Below are positions 18,255 to 29,759 of a stretch of 64,000 nucleotides of DNA, in pieces. The notes below the pieces were generated by a model. The model worked only from the letters and a program-made list of their open reading frames with translations, searched no databases and was not told the origin of the DNA. Position numbers and translations under genes: made by a program. Within the stretch, counting starts at the first letter, position 1; the number at the start of each line of letters is the position of its first letter. Source of the DNA: Cercis canadensis. Lineage: Eukaryota; Streptophyta; Magnoliopsida; Fabales; Fabaceae. The stretch is from assembly GCA_003255065.1 (NCBI GenBank), contig QAOA01001066.1:2473397-2537396 (forward strand), given 5' to 3'.

Positions 18255-18832
18255 ATCATCAATATTTCACTCATAGATACTAGTTCCATCATAACTACTA
18301 TGGACATATTGACTTCTTTCCTCAAATTGAATATCTGGAAGAGTAGGTCTAGATAGTAATTCCTAGTTTGATAAGTTCTTCGACCTAATCTCAGATGCTG
18401 TTTTAAAACTTTATTGACAGTTAATTCTTCTTTTTCTTGTTTGATCATATTGATCGACTGTTTCTTTTCTAATTTATTGAGTTTATCGATTATTAGGTCT
18501 AAAGCATCTTCATTTCCAAACCTAATGTCTTTCATTTTTGAAAAGTTTGGCATCCTATATATAGGTTGCTGAGTTTCTGATTTATTGAAAGATATTGAAG
18601 GAGAAGAAGGAGACTTTGATGAAGAAGGACCTAATGAAAGAGGACCTAAATGACGACTTAATGGAGGAAGATCTAATGAATTATTTAATGAAGGAAGAGA
18701 AGAGAGTATATTCTCTACTCTAGTCATTTGATCTGAAACAGTTTTGAGTATTTGATTTGTGTAATTATTTTGATATTGAATATTCTTGGCATCTTTTAAT
18801 GAAATATTGTCCTTATCAGGACCATGACTCAT
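18251..18832 (-). pseudogene. Viral copy E: linker and start of coat region
   Basis: This is the Ser/Pro linker and LNKLEKK segment. A one-base deletion near 18,352 shifts the frame after RTYQTRNYY, so the last 30 codons are out of frame with the coat domain. Confidence 0.65.
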
Positions 18833-19494
18833 TTTGAAAGGTGAAGCAATTACTTCTTCTTGATGAACATTTTTTATAATGATTTCTTCTAAAGGAGGAT
18901 GAACTGTAGTAACAGTTGTATTGGATGAGGTTTTTCAATTTTGAGCTATCCTGGTATTCATATTGATTTCCTTAGGTGTTCTAAAAGGATAAGGTATGTA
19001 ATTTTTCCTAGTATATACTTCAAACCATTCAAAGCAAGGAATGTTGATCTTAGCACGTTCTAACTTATCATAATAGAATCTTTTGTTGGCTTGTGAACCT
19101 TTTTACTGAATGTATTGAAATACCAGTGCCTTTTCTCTCTATTGTAATCTCTCATGAATTCCTCCCTAAGATAATCTTTATCTATAATGAATTCTTTTGA
19201 TATGACATTGAGTTGGCTTTGAAAATCAGACGCTGTAGGAGACATATGAGGAGACTCTTGATCTTAAGTTTCTTGATAGACTCGCTTTGGGATGACAGGT
19301 CTAAAATTGATTCCTGATGAACTTATTGAAGAGAAATCTATTGATCTTCTTGCAGAATTATAATGAGTTGATGGTTCATACCTAGAAGAGTTTGATCTTC
19401 CAAATTTGAGAGTAATATTCCCTGAGGGAGATGTCAAAATTTGATTTAATTCTGGATATTCTGGGGATCTAGGAGGGACTGCATCCTCTATTTC
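18833..19494 (-). pseudogene. Viral copy E: degenerate inter-domain segment
   Basis: The DNA still aligns with the IDKEYLKEEF / FFEWFEVYARK block of the other copies, but several stops and a short deletion near 19,085 break it into pieces, the largest open one being 19,060-19,245. No functional product is expected. Confidence 0.6.
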
Positions 19495-20262
19495 TCATTC
19501 ATCCACATATGAAATCTCATCATGTCTTAACCTTTTAGGGGTTATTGACTGAGAATTTTGAGTATTGACTTCTAACAATAAAGATTCATCTTTTGGAGAT
19601 TGTTTGATGCAACCTATGTTGATCTTGGTTTTCATGACTTTGTAACAGATTCTAAATATGACGGCCATGTGTTCTATTCTTGGAAGAAACTTTTCTTCCT
19701 TTGATTTGATTTTGAGTTCTAAAAACTTTGAAGTGTCAGGATGTCCTAAACCCATAGTGTAGTTTGGAAAACAATCTACATATGTTGGACCATTATGAAG
19801 ATTTGATTGAATGACTCCTAAAACGGATTCTTTGAAATCTATGATTCTTTTGTCTCTGAGGTACACTAGTATTGGAGTATCTATCCCTACTCTGTGAAGA
19901 GGTTTGACAGCTACTTGAACCAATCCTAGATGGAGATATTTGAAACCCTGTTGACGATGTTTCTTAATCATCTCTTCTGAGAGAAGATGAATCGTATCTT
20001 TTGATTTTTTGACTGTTATTGTTTTTTCCACTATTTTAATGACATAATTTTGACGTATCTCAAAGCTACCCTTTTGATAAACTTCTGATGAAGAAACTTT
20101 AGGAATAGTCCAGTTTTGAAGGTTTTGCTCTATCTGAGAAATGACAACTTCCCTGCTATTACTTTCATCCTCTTGATTATCTGATGAATAGTCATGTTCT
20201 TGAATACTTGAACTAGAAGGTTCATGTCTACTAGACAACAATCTTTTAATCACACTTGACAT
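19495..20262 (-). pseudogene. Viral copy E: movement protein, nearly complete
   Basis: ATG at 20,262 (MSSVIKRLLSSRHEPS) opens a frame through the entire 30K-type core (VQVAVKPLHRVGIDTPI, SNLHNGPTYVDCFPNYTMG) to SYVDE. There a Trp codon of the other copies is a stop. The frame upstream of the ATG is open to a GTG at 20,370. It is one of two copies with an uninterrupted movement core and N-terminus; the other is F. Confidence 0.7.
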
Positions 20263-20507
20263 TATAATCAATCTTAACTCTAACGACCAAGTGTTTTCCT
20301 TGAATTTACCGGGAACACCCCGCTTACCAACGGTTTTACTGCCTCCCCTGGGACTTACGACCGGGAACACGGTTACCGGCTTACCAACGCTAAGTCAAGA
20401 AAATATCTTAATCTAGAAAATTAGAGTCTTAAAATCTTACAAAGTCTTGGACTTTAGAGATCTATGCCTAACTTAATGAACTTCTAAAACAAATATCTTG
20501 AACAAAA

Positions 20508-20678
20508 CTAGACAGCAAGATAAACAAGTCTCTTGAAATAATACTGAGAAAATTGTTGATAAGTTTGAATCTCTTCTGTTTCCAAAGGACGTTCCTTTTT
20601 GAGGTAATTAACTCTATTGCTATAAAGCCAATAAGAGAGTTTTAGCTTTTCTATTGAAGGACCATAATATCCTACCAT
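20508..20678 (-). CDS. Viral copy E: second short ORF (56 aa)
   Basis: Same length and position as in the other copies, MVGYYGPS to YLAV. The function is not recognised. Confidence 0.45.
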   Translation of the reverse strand: MVGYYGPSIEKLKLSYWLYSNRVNYLKKERPLETEEIQTYQQFSQYYFKRLVYLAV

Positions 20679-20683
20679 CTGAC

Positions 20684-20878
20684 TCAGACAGCTAGATATG
20701 CAATTCTTTTTTATCTTAAAGTGACTTGATACCTACACACCCAAACGTAGTAAGGATCTGCTGTTTGAAGAAATTCTTTGTTGAGAAGGAGACTTCTGTA
20801 ATATCTAATTAAAGCTTGATCTTCCATCAAACCATAATCATGATATCTACTGACTCGGTATGACTGCCACCTAGTCAT
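20684..20878 (-). pseudogene. Viral copy E: first short ORF with in-frame TAA
   Basis: The sequence begins MTRWQSYRVSRYHDYG, with substitutions relative to the MARWQQ form, and carries the TAA shared with copies C and F near its end. Confidence 0.45.
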
Positions 20879-20939
20879 GTAGAGTGTTCATGTTTATCTT
20901 TTGAAGAAAGTGTTTAATGAAAATTAACACACTGACGAG

Positions 20940-21559
20940 AGGAGGACGCACCAGCTAGACAACTTTTCTATTGAAGGACCATAATATCCTACCATCTGAC
21001 TCAGACATCTAAATATGCAATTCTTTTTTATCTTAAAGTGACTTGATACCTACACACCCAAATATAGTAAGGATCTGCTGTTTGAAGAAATTCTTTGTTG
21101 AGAAGGAAACTTCTGTAATATCTAATTAAAGCTTGATCTTCCATCAAACCATAACCATGATATCTACTGACTCGGTATTGCTGCCACCTAGCCATGTAGA
21201 GTGTTCATGTTTATCTTTTGAAGAAAGTGATTTAATGAAAATTAACACCGCACGCACCTAGAGGGACACAGACACAGACACACCAATTACCCCCACCACA
21301 AAAAGAGGCGGCATAGGCTCTGATACCATTCGGGGCTGGATCGCTCTTAGATTTTGACTTAATGATTATGAAAGTCTTGAGAAGGAGACTCCTGTAATAT
21401 CTAATCAAAGCTTGATCTTCCATCAAACCATAACCATGATATCTACTGACTCGGTATTGCTGCCACCTAGAGGGACACAGACATAGACACACCCATTACC
21501 CCCACCACAAAAAGAGGCGGCACAGGCTCTGATACCATTCGGGGCTGGATCGCTCATAG
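20940..21559 (-). repeat. Viral copies E/F: repeated short-ORF and PBS segments
   Basis: The first-short-ORF region occurs again at about 20,955-21,195 and, in part, at about 21,375-21,470. Each duplicate is followed by a PBS module, with PBS at 21,316-21,328 and 21,525-21,537 (reverse complement). The upstream leader and promoter then follow once. The pattern parallels the triple PBS module at 8.9-9.3 kb. Confidence 0.75.
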
Positions 21560-22192
21560 ATTTTGACTTAATGATTATGAAAGTCTTAATGAGTAATGAG
21601 TAAGTCAAAACATGTAAAACATGTAAAGAAAGTGTGTGCAAAAATGAATTAAAAAGTGAAGAAGGAGTAGAAGATTCGGAGTGAATAGTAACTTATGAAC
21701 AGTGACGTGAATAGTAAACGTGAACAGTAATTATGAACATGAACAGTAATGAACAGTAATGAACAGTAACTTCGAAAATTAAAAAGGATGCTAATCCGGC
21801 GGTAGTCCGCACTGGAAAGCAGTAGGAAGGGGAAATGCTTATGAAAGGGAGCTAATCCGGCGGTAGTCCGCACTGGAAAGCATAGGAGAAGGATAATGAA
21901 TGCTTAATGAAAAGTAATGAAATAAAACTTAATATTGAACAAAATAACACTTACAACTTTGAAACTTCTTGAAATACACTTTGAAAAAGTTACAAACTTT
22001 GAGGAGAGCACAAGGGCTTTGATGAAGGGCTTTGAAGTAAGCTAATGACTTAATGAAACTTTGATGAAAGGAGAAGGTTGAAAGGTTAGCTAGACTTGGC
22101 TAAGCTAAAGGATTATTTCTACAAAGTATTTACACTCCTTGGGAGAATATCTTACATTCTATTTACATTCCCTTCTCTTGTGATGAAGGTGG
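21560..22192 (-). other. Viral leader (second copy)
   Basis: Same structure as 9,293-9,918 at a constant offset of 12,274 bases: TACTGTTCA-type array, then the two 32-base hairpin repeats (21,790-21,821 and 21,851-21,882). No gene is visible. In the parts I compared row by row I saw no differences from the first copy. Confidence 0.65.
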
Positions 22193-22201
22193 CTATTTAT
22201 A
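22193..22201 (-). promoter_or_regulatory. TATA box of viral promoter (second copy)
   Basis: TATAAATAG on the - strand in the same context as 9,919-9,927. Confidence 0.7.
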
Positions 22202-22456
22202 GACTCTTGAGGGAAGGATGGATTCCAAATGGTTTGAAGTCCATTCTTGTCTTGTTGTATGAGGTGTGATGAAGCTTTTCATGATGTCTTCTTGTAATGA
22301 CACTTGTTGAGTGGGGAAGCATTCTTTTCTTCTCTTATTGACACATGTCTGGACACTTGGCATGATGAGGAGTCTTCATAAAACTTTGTTGACTTGTTGA
22401 ATATGATGATAAGTTTGCATGTGAACTCTGCAGCCTTTTAGTAACACTGCACATGG
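22202..22456 (-). other. Viral intergenic region upstream of TATA (second copy)
   Basis: Matches 9,928-10,182, with no gene. It separates the end of the copy F polyprotein from the promoter. Confidence 0.5.
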
Positions 22457-22760
22457 CTACAGCTGTGTGGAATCACTGCACATGGACGGCAGTCTTTGGG
22501 TGACTGTGTCACGATTCCATTCTATTGTAATGATATCTTGGTATTCTGCATCAAAAGCAGTATTCCAGTAATCAAATCTATCATCTTCCTCTGCATTTTG
22601 ATAGAAAAGATGAAATGCCTCTAAATCTTCGGCATGATTCTTGTGAAAATAATGATCGACTAACTGTTGAAAATCAATCCGAATTTTGAAAGGAACTTGG
22701 GGAATGGTTAAATCTGAATATATTTTTTGATTAAAATCCTCTGCAACAAGGGTTTGATAT
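22457..22760 (-). pseudogene. Viral copy F: out-of-frame end of C-terminal region
   Basis: The DNA aligns with the last ~100 codons of the copy D polyprotein, but an insertion (AATAAA) near 22,786 shifts the frame, so the preceding ORF ends at 22,761. Confidence 0.6.
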
Positions 22761-24487
22761 TTAATAGAAAGCTCTTTTGCAATAGTAAATAAAAGCTCTC
22801 CAATGTCTAATTTGCTTTCTTAAGGAAAGATTATGACAATGCCAAGGATACTCAGAAGAGAGAAGGTAAGGTTTGACTATATGTTTTTTAAGAAGAATTT
22901 TGTGTTGAGCAGGATAACAAATCCCTTTGATCCATTCTGGGGCTTTACTTTGAATGAGTAGCTCGACATATCTTTTTGGAGGAAACTTATCAAAGGCATG
23001 TATAATACAATGAGACAGTTTTCTTCCAAATCCTATTGATTGATCAGGGTTGGTAATGAGAACATTGGCAAGATATCCATAATCTAAAAGCTTTTGAGGA
23101 GTTAAAATTATTGGTTCTTTGTTGAAATAGATTGTGATAGGAAGATATTGGGAGAGATCTAATAAGGCTCTACATATGCTATAGGTAAGGTGACATTTAC
23201 AATGAGGCATGGAAAGGGGAATTTCTGTACACAAAGGGTATGTTTTGAGACATTCAATGGCTTTGAGACCATGATAACATTCCCATGTCCAAGTCATACC
23301 TGGAATGAGTTTGTAGTTGCAAGCGAATTCAATTAAAGCTTTTTGAATAAACTCTTGCCTATTGAGCTCAGTTTCCTGAAGAGTTTGATGAACATATTCT
23401 CTACAATCAGCATCTAGTAACTGATTGAGAAAACTGTGGGAGAAGAAGTAAGCTCTTGATTTCTTTGTTTCTCTTTCTACTTTTGCTTTAACCAGTGGGG
23501 TTAAAGTTAGAATCTTTTCTTTTCCTTTAGCCAGTGGGGCTAAAGTTCTGTCGCTCTCTCTCATCTTACCTTTACCCTTATCTTTGGCCACTAGGGCTAA
23601 GATAGCACTCTTACTTGTCTCACATTTTGCTTTAGCCAGTGGGGCTAAAGTTATATCCTCTAAAGCATCAAGTTCTTTGAATCTGCTTTCATCCAGTGGG
23701 GATGATAATGATATTCCACTGTGAGCCAGTTGGGCTGATAGGGCTTCAACTTGTCTTTTGAGAAGTTCATTCTCTTTGATCAGCTCAAGATTATTAGCAA
23801 TAATATCATTAAGAAAATATTCATTTGTTCCACAAGTACGACAAGTTTTGTGATGAAATTTGTGATGAGAAAAACGAAAATAGTCTGCTACTACTTGCAA
23901 GACTAATGACTTATTATTGAAGTCACTAATATTCCAAATAGCATCTAATATTACTGTTTCACTATCTTCTAATCCCTCTAAATTACCTCTGTAATGAAGA
24001 TTAGACTCTTTAGGCCAGACAGGTAAAGCTTTGTCAACAAAATACATCAATCCATGGGGATCCATCTGCAAAACTAATCTGATTAGTATAAACAGCAATA
24101 TCTTATGTGATGAAGGAACAAATATATTATGGAATAAATTGTTAGGTATTTGAAACATAATCTTTTGAAAAACATTATTGAGAGGTATGTAATGAACTTC
24201 TTGATTTTTGAATATCATGTTGATAACAGATATTGAACTATTTTGAATTTCATCAACATCTTTGTCTCTCATAGGGGTAAGAAATTCAAATATGATTTCT
24301 TTGCCTTTTTGAAGAGTATGCACTCCCTGAGATGTTACATGAAAATGATAAATTTGAGTTAGGAAAGGAGTTCCTAAGATAACAGGTGTTGAAATATTTT
24401 TGACCAGATTAAAAGTATTTTTGAAACAAATACCTTTATTGCAAATTTGAGCCTTGGTTAGTTTGAAATTTATATGAAGTTTTGAAC
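22761..24487 (-). pseudogene. Viral copy F: partial protease and unknown C-terminal region
   Basis: The segment carries the C-terminal half of the protease (VILGTPFL), the MDPHGLMYFVDK segment, a coiled coil, the APLAK-type repeats and most of the unknown C-terminal region, as in copy D. The RT is again absent. The protease active-site motif and CCHC knuckle are lost through a deletion at about 24,485 that joins coat sequence (VECNDIKF) directly to the middle of the protease. Confidence 0.7.
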
Positions 24488-25062
24488 TTAATATCATTAC
24501 ACTCAACCATGATTTCTTGATTGACAGCACTAACTAACTGACCATATGAGGAAGATTCATAGACTTGAGTTAATGATAATCCTTGTTGAGTCCCATAGTT
24601 TCTCAACCTTTCTTTGACCTTTTCTGCAAATAGCTTAGGAAGACCACAGATAAACTTTTCTTTCCAATAAGCTAAATTGCAATCACTTCTTAAGAACACT
24701 TTTGAGAAAAAGACATCTTTATACCATCTTAAGTCTGAGAGTTCTCTACACCTTAAGTTGGTTAAGATTTCTAATGACTTGTCTTGAAAGCTTTGAGGTT
24801 CACCTATGAAATGTTTAATGATGGCATAGATCAACAGTTCTATGCATGTTGAGCTATCAGTTTCAAGATCTATTGAAGTTTCTATTTCTAATCTTTGATC
24901 TTCAGTGAGATAATTATCCCACCAACCTTTGAGTTGACCAGTGAAACCACTAACAACAATTTTAAGGATATTCCTTAAATCTGCTGAAGGAATTTTGATT
25001 CTAAAAGCATTAACTGCCATGAGGATTTCATTAGTATGATTTAATATCTCATGTTCGCTCAT
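24488..25062 (-). pseudogene. Viral copy F: coat-like domain, 3'-truncated
   Basis: The open segment from MSEHEILNHTNEIL through SQVY/SAVNQEIMVECNDIKF is cut by the internal deletion before the basic region and the knuckle. A stop at about 25,155 separates it from the upstream frame; copy D reads through at that position. Confidence 0.7.
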
Positions 25063-25155
25063 ACCATCAATATTCCACTCATAGATACTAGTTCCATCAT
25101 AACTACTATGGACATATTGACTTCTTTCCTCAAATTGAATATCTGGAAGAGTAGG

Positions 25156-27063
25156 TCAAGGATAGTAATTCCTAGTTTGATAAGTTCTTCGACCTAATCT
25201 CAGATTCTGTTTTAAAATTTTATTGACAGCTAATTCTTCTTCTTCTTGATTGATCATATTGATTGACTGTTTCTTTTCTAACTTATTGAGTTTATCGACT
25301 ATTAGGTTTAAAGCATCTTCATTACCAAACCTAATATCTTTCATTTTTGAAAAGTTTGGCATCCTATAAATAGATTGCTGAATTTCTGATTTATTGAAAG
25401 ATATTGAAGGAGACTTTGATGAAGAAGGACCTAATGAAAGAGGATCTAAAGGACGACTTAAAGGAGGAAGATCTAATGAATTATTTAATGAAGGAAGAGA
25501 AGAGAGTGTATTCTCTACTCTAGTCATTTGTTCTGAAACAGTTTTGAGTATTTGATTTGTGTAATTATTCTGATATTGAATATTCTTGACATCTTTTAAT
25601 GAAAGATTGTCCTTATCAGGACCATGACTCATTTTGAAAGGTGAAGCAATTACTTCTTCTTGATGAACATTTTTGACAATGATTTCTTCTAAAGAAGGAT
25701 GAACTGTAGTAACAATTGTATTGGATGAGGTTTTCCAATTTTGAGCTATCATGGTATTCATATTGATTTCCTTGGGTGTTCTAAAAGGATAAGGGATGTA
25801 ATTTTTCCTAGCATAGACTTCGAACCATTCAAAGAAAGGAATGTTGATCTTAGCACGTTCTAACTTATCATAATAGAACATTTTGTAATATTTTAGAATC
25901 TCTTTACTGAATGTATTGAAATACCAGTGTCTTTTCTCTTTATTGTAATTACTCATGAATTCCTCCTTAAGATATTCTTTATCTATCTTGAATTCTTTTG
26001 ATATGACATTAAGTTGACTTTGAAAATCAGACGCTGTAGGAGACATATGAGGAGACTCTTGGTCTTGAGTTTCCTGATAGACTCGCTTTGGAATGACAGG
26101 TCTAAAATTGATCCCTGATGAACTTATTGAAGAGAAATCTATTGATCTTATAGCAGAACTATAATGAGTTGAGGGTTCATACCTAGAAGAGTATGATCTT
26201 CCAAATTTGAGAGTAACATTCCCTGAGGGAGACGTTAAAATTTGATTTAATTCTGGATATTCTGGGGATTTAGGAGGAACTGCATCCTCTATTTCCCATT
26301 CATCCACATATGAAATCTCATCATGTCTTAACCTTTTAGGGGTTATTGACTGAGAATTTTGAGTATTGACTTCTAACAACAAAGATTCTTCTTTTGGAGA
26401 TTGTTTGATGCAACCTATGTTGATCTTGGTTTTCATGACTTTGTAACAGATTCGGAATATAACAGCCATGTGTTCTATTCCTGGAAGAAACTTTTCTTTC
26501 TTTGATTTGATTTTGAGTTCTAGAAATTTTGAAGTGTCAGGATGTCCTAAACCCATAGTGTAGTTTGGAAAACAATCTACATATGTTGGACCATTATGAA
26601 GATTTGATTGAATGACTCCTAAAACGGATTCTTTGAAATCTATGATTCTTTTGTCTCTGAGGTACACTAGTATTGGAGTATCTATCCCTACTCTGTGAAG
26701 AGGTTTGACAGCTACTTGAACCAATCCTAGATGGAGATATTTGAAACCTTGTTGACGATGTTTCTTAATCATCTCTTCTGAGAGAAGATGAATCGTATCT
26801 TTTGATTTTTTGACTGTTATTGTTTTTTCCACTGTTTTGATGACATAATTTTGACGTATATCAAAGCTACCTTTTTGATAAACTTCTGATGAAGAAACTT
26901 TAGGAATAGTCCAGTTTTGAAGATTTTGCTCTATTTGAGATATGACAACTTCCCTGCTATTACTTCCATCCTCTTGATTATCTGATGAATAGTCATGTTC
27001 TTGAATACTTGAACTAGAAGGTTCATGTCTGCCAGACAACAATCTCTTAATCACCCTTGACAT
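25156..27063 (-). pseudogene. Viral copy F: movement protein fused to linker and coat N-terminus
   Basis: ATG at 27,063 starts an uninterrupted frame of about 635 codons: Ser-rich N-terminus; movement core (VQVAVKPLHRVGIDTPI, SNLHNGPTYVDCFPNYTMG); acidic linker; IDKEYLKEEF / FFEWFEVYARK block; Ser/Pro linker; LNKLEKK; LGRRTYQTRNYYP. It is the best-preserved example of the N-terminal half and shows that movement and coat regions belong to one polyprotein frame. It ends at a premature stop before the coat-like domain. Confidence 0.75.
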
Positions 27064-27309
27064 TATAATCAATCTTAACTCTAACAACCAAGTGTTTTCC
27101 TTGAACTTACCGGGAACACCCCGCTTACCAACGGATTCACTGCCTCTCCTGGGACTTATGACCGGGAACACGGTTACCGGCTTACCAACGCTAAGTCAAG
27201 AAAATATAATGATTTAGAAAATTAGAGTCTTAATATCTTACAAAGTCTTAGACTTTAGAGATCTATGACCGACTTAATGAACTTCTAAGACAAATATCTT
27301 GAACAATAT

Positions 27310-27480
27310 CTAGACAGCAAGATAAACAAGTCTCTTGAAATAATATTGAGAAAATTGTTGATAAGCTTGAATCTCTTCAGTTTCCAAAGGACGTTCCTTT
27401 TTGAGGTATCTAACTCTGTTGCTATAAAGCCAATAAGAGAGTTTTAGCTTTTCTATTGAAGGACCATAATACCCTACCAT
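27310..27480 (-). CDS. Viral copy F: second short ORF (56 aa)
   Basis: Same position and length as in the other copies, with the start six bases after the end of the first short ORF. Function unknown. Confidence 0.45.
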   Translation of the reverse strand: MVGYYGPSIEKLKLSYWLYSNRVRYLKKERPLETEEIQAYQQFSQYYFKRLVYLAV

Positions 27481-27485
27481 CTGAC

Positions 27486-27680
27486 TCAAACAGCTATATA
27501 TGCAATTCTTTTTTATCTTAAAGTGACTTGATACCTACAAACCCAAATGTAGTAAGGATCTGCTGTTTGAAGAAACTCTTTGTTGAGAAGGAGACTCCTG
27601 TAATATCTAATCAAAGCTTGATCTTCCATCAAACCATAACCATGATATTTACTGACTCGGTATTGCTGCCACCTAGCCAT
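27486..27680 (-). pseudogene. Viral copy F: first short ORF with in-frame TAA
   Basis: The sequence begins MARWQQYRVSKYHGYG and carries the TAA variant shared with C and E. Confidence 0.45.
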
Positions 27681-27806
27681 GTAGAGTATTCATGTTTATC
27701 TTTTGAAGAAAGTGTTTAATGAAAATTAACACACCGACGCGAGGACGCACGCACCTAGAGGGACACAGACACACCCATTACCCCCGCCACAAAAAGAGGC
27801 GGCACA

Positions 27807-27819
27807 GGCTCTGATACCA
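27807..27819 (-). promoter_or_regulatory. tRNA-iMet primer binding site, viral copy F
   Basis: TGGTATCAGAGCC on the - strand, in a single PBS module. Confidence 0.85.
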
Positions 27820-27839
27820 TTCGGGGCTGGATCGCTCTT

Positions 27840-28247
27840 AGATTTTGACTTAATGATTATGAAAGTCTTAATGAGTAATGAGTAAGTCAAAACATGTAAA
27901 ACATGTAAAGAAAGTGTGTGCAAAAATGAATTAAAAACTGAAGAAGGAGTAGAAGATTCGGAGTAAATAGTAACTTATGAACAGTGATATGAATAGTAAA
28001 CGTGAACAGTAATTATGAACATGAACAGTAATGAACAGTAACTTCGAAAATTAAAAAGGATGCTAATCCGGCGGTAGTCCGCACTGGAAAGCAGTAGGAA
28101 GGGGAAATGCTCATGAAAGGGAGCTAATCCGGCGGTAGTCCGCACTAGAAAGCATAGTAGAAGGATAATGAATGCTTAATGAAAAGTAATGAAATAAAAC
28201 TTAATATTGAACAAAATAACACTTACAACTTTGAAACTTCTTGAAAT
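27840..28247 (-). other. Viral leader of copy F, truncated
   Basis: Leader with the hairpin repeats (28,062-28,093 and 28,123-28,154). It stops at about 28,247, before the TATA box, where sequence of copy G in the opposite orientation begins. Copy F therefore has no promoter of its own type on that side. Confidence 0.65.
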
Positions 28248-28790
28248 ACTTCATTACTTCCTTTGTGGTTCAAAGAATGGTTCTTTTACTGTGGACCAAT
28301 CACTCAAATCTTCGTTCCTCAGGTTTATGAAGCCTTTCTTTTATTCAAAGATAATACCCCAGAAATCCCTGAACTCAATAAACTCTTATCTTTCTGTATC
28401 AAATTCAATGTTGCTTGGATCCTTTGTTGGACTTACGAGTTACAACAAGATCCCCTTCTTCCTCCTTACTTCCCTCAAAGACTAATCAGATTATTCAAAG
28501 TAAAATGGTGGAGACAATTTGACCATTCATTAGCTGATGTATCCAGAGTTCAAAAGTATTTCATGCAGATCAATCCCAGGACTCGACGCAGCTCAGGAAA
28601 GCAAGTTCAACAAGAGACAACATCTTCAAAAGGTAAAACAGCACTCCTAAATGTGGTTGCTATGCTCAAAGCAAAACTCAAAGAAGTAGAATCCCAAGTA
28701 GCTTCATCAGACTCAGAAGAAATCAATTCAAGTTACACTCCTCAAAATGAAGATGACTGCTACGGAATTGACATCACTAGGGAATCGTGA
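28248..28790 (+). pseudogene. Viral copy G: different C-terminal domain
   Basis: The + strand frame begins abruptly at the junction and encodes PLWFKEWFFYCGPITQIF, then an aromatic-rich domain (CWTYELQQDPLLPPYF, WWRQFDHSLADVSRVQKYF), a basic Ser-rich stretch and a short coiled coil (LLNVVAMLKAKLKEVES). It ends with a TGA that lies inside the same GTGACACAGTCAC motif at which copies D and F read on. The WFxxWxxxxGP domain recalls a domain seen in other plant pararetrovirus-like proteins; it is not the C-terminal region of D and F. The 5' part of the gene is missing. Confidence 0.6.
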
Positions 28791-29096
28791 CACAGTCACC
28801 CAAAGACTGCCGTCCATGTGCAGTGATTCCACACAGCTGTAGCCATGTGCAGTGTTACTAAAAGGCTGCAGAGTTCACATGTAAACTTATTATCATATTC
28901 AACAGGTCAACAAAGTTTATGAAGACTCCTCATCATGCCAAGTGTCCAGACATGTGTCAATAAGAGAAGAAAAGAATGCTTCCCCACTCAACAAGTGTCA
29001 TTACAAGAAGACATCATGAAAAGCTTCATCACACATCATACAACAAGATAAGAATGGACTTCAAACCATTTGGAATCCATCATTCCCTCAAGAGTC
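28791..29096 (+). other. Viral intergenic region upstream of promoter, copy G
   Basis: Inverted, slightly diverged copy of 9,928-10,240, with no gene. It shows that copy G shares regulatory DNA with D to F although its last ORF differs. Confidence 0.55.
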
Positions 29097-29105
29097 TATA
29101 AATAG
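29097..29105 (+). promoter_or_regulatory. TATA box of viral promoter, copy G
   Basis: TATAAATAG on the + strand in the same context (CTCAAGAGTC upstream, CCACCTTCATCAC downstream) as the other two. Confidence 0.7.
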
Positions 29106-29715
29106 CCACCTTCATCACAAGAGAAGGCAATGTAAATATTTGGTAGAAAAATAACCCTTAGCTTAGCCAAGTCTAGCTAACCTTTCAACCTTCTCCTTTC
29201 ATCAAAGTTTCATTAAGTAATTAGCTTTCTTCAAAACCCTTCATCAAAGCCCTTGTGCTCTCCTCAAAGTTTGTAACTTTTTCAAAGTGTATTTCAAGAA
29301 GTTTCAAAGTTGTAAGTGTTATTTTGTTCAATATTAAGTTTTATTTCATTACTTTTCATTAAGCATTCATTATCCTTCTCCTATGCTTTCCAGTGCGGAC
29401 TACCGCCGGATTAGCTCCCTTTCATAAGCATTTCCCCTTCCTACTGCTTTCCAGTGCGGACTACCGCCGGATTAGCATCCTTTTTAATTTTCGAAGTTAC
29501 TGTTCATACTGTTCATGTTCATAATTACTGTTTATGTTTACTATTCACGTCACTATTCATAAGTTACTATTCACTCCGAATCTTCTACTCCTTCTTCACT
29601 TTTTAATTCATTTTTGCACACTTTCTTTACATGTTTTACATGTTTTGACTTACTTATTACTCATTAAGACTTTCATAATCATTAAGTCAAAATCTAAGAG
29701 CGATCCAGCCCCGAA
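29106..29715 (+). other. Viral leader, copy G
   Basis: Leader with the hairpin repeats (29,384-29,415 and 29,445-29,476) and the TACTGTTCA-type array, leading to the PBS. No coding region follows because the viral sequence ends inside the PBS. Confidence 0.6.
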
Positions 29716-29719
29716 TGGT

Positions 29720-29757
<38 letters not shown>
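29716..29757 (+). other. Viral PBS broken by (TA)n tract: right edge of viral cluster
   Basis: The first eight bases of the PBS (TGGTATCA) run directly into about 17 TA units, after which host intron sequence begins. The break lies inside the tRNA primer site, which in caulimovirids is where the circular DNA has a discontinuity. Confidence 0.75.

Positions 29758-29759
<2 letters not shown>

Noticed and set aside
28791-28870. GTGACACAGTCAC palindrome as a transposon terminus
   Set aside because: The motif sits at the end of the viral polyprotein in all copies with no target duplication, so it is viral sequence and not an element end.
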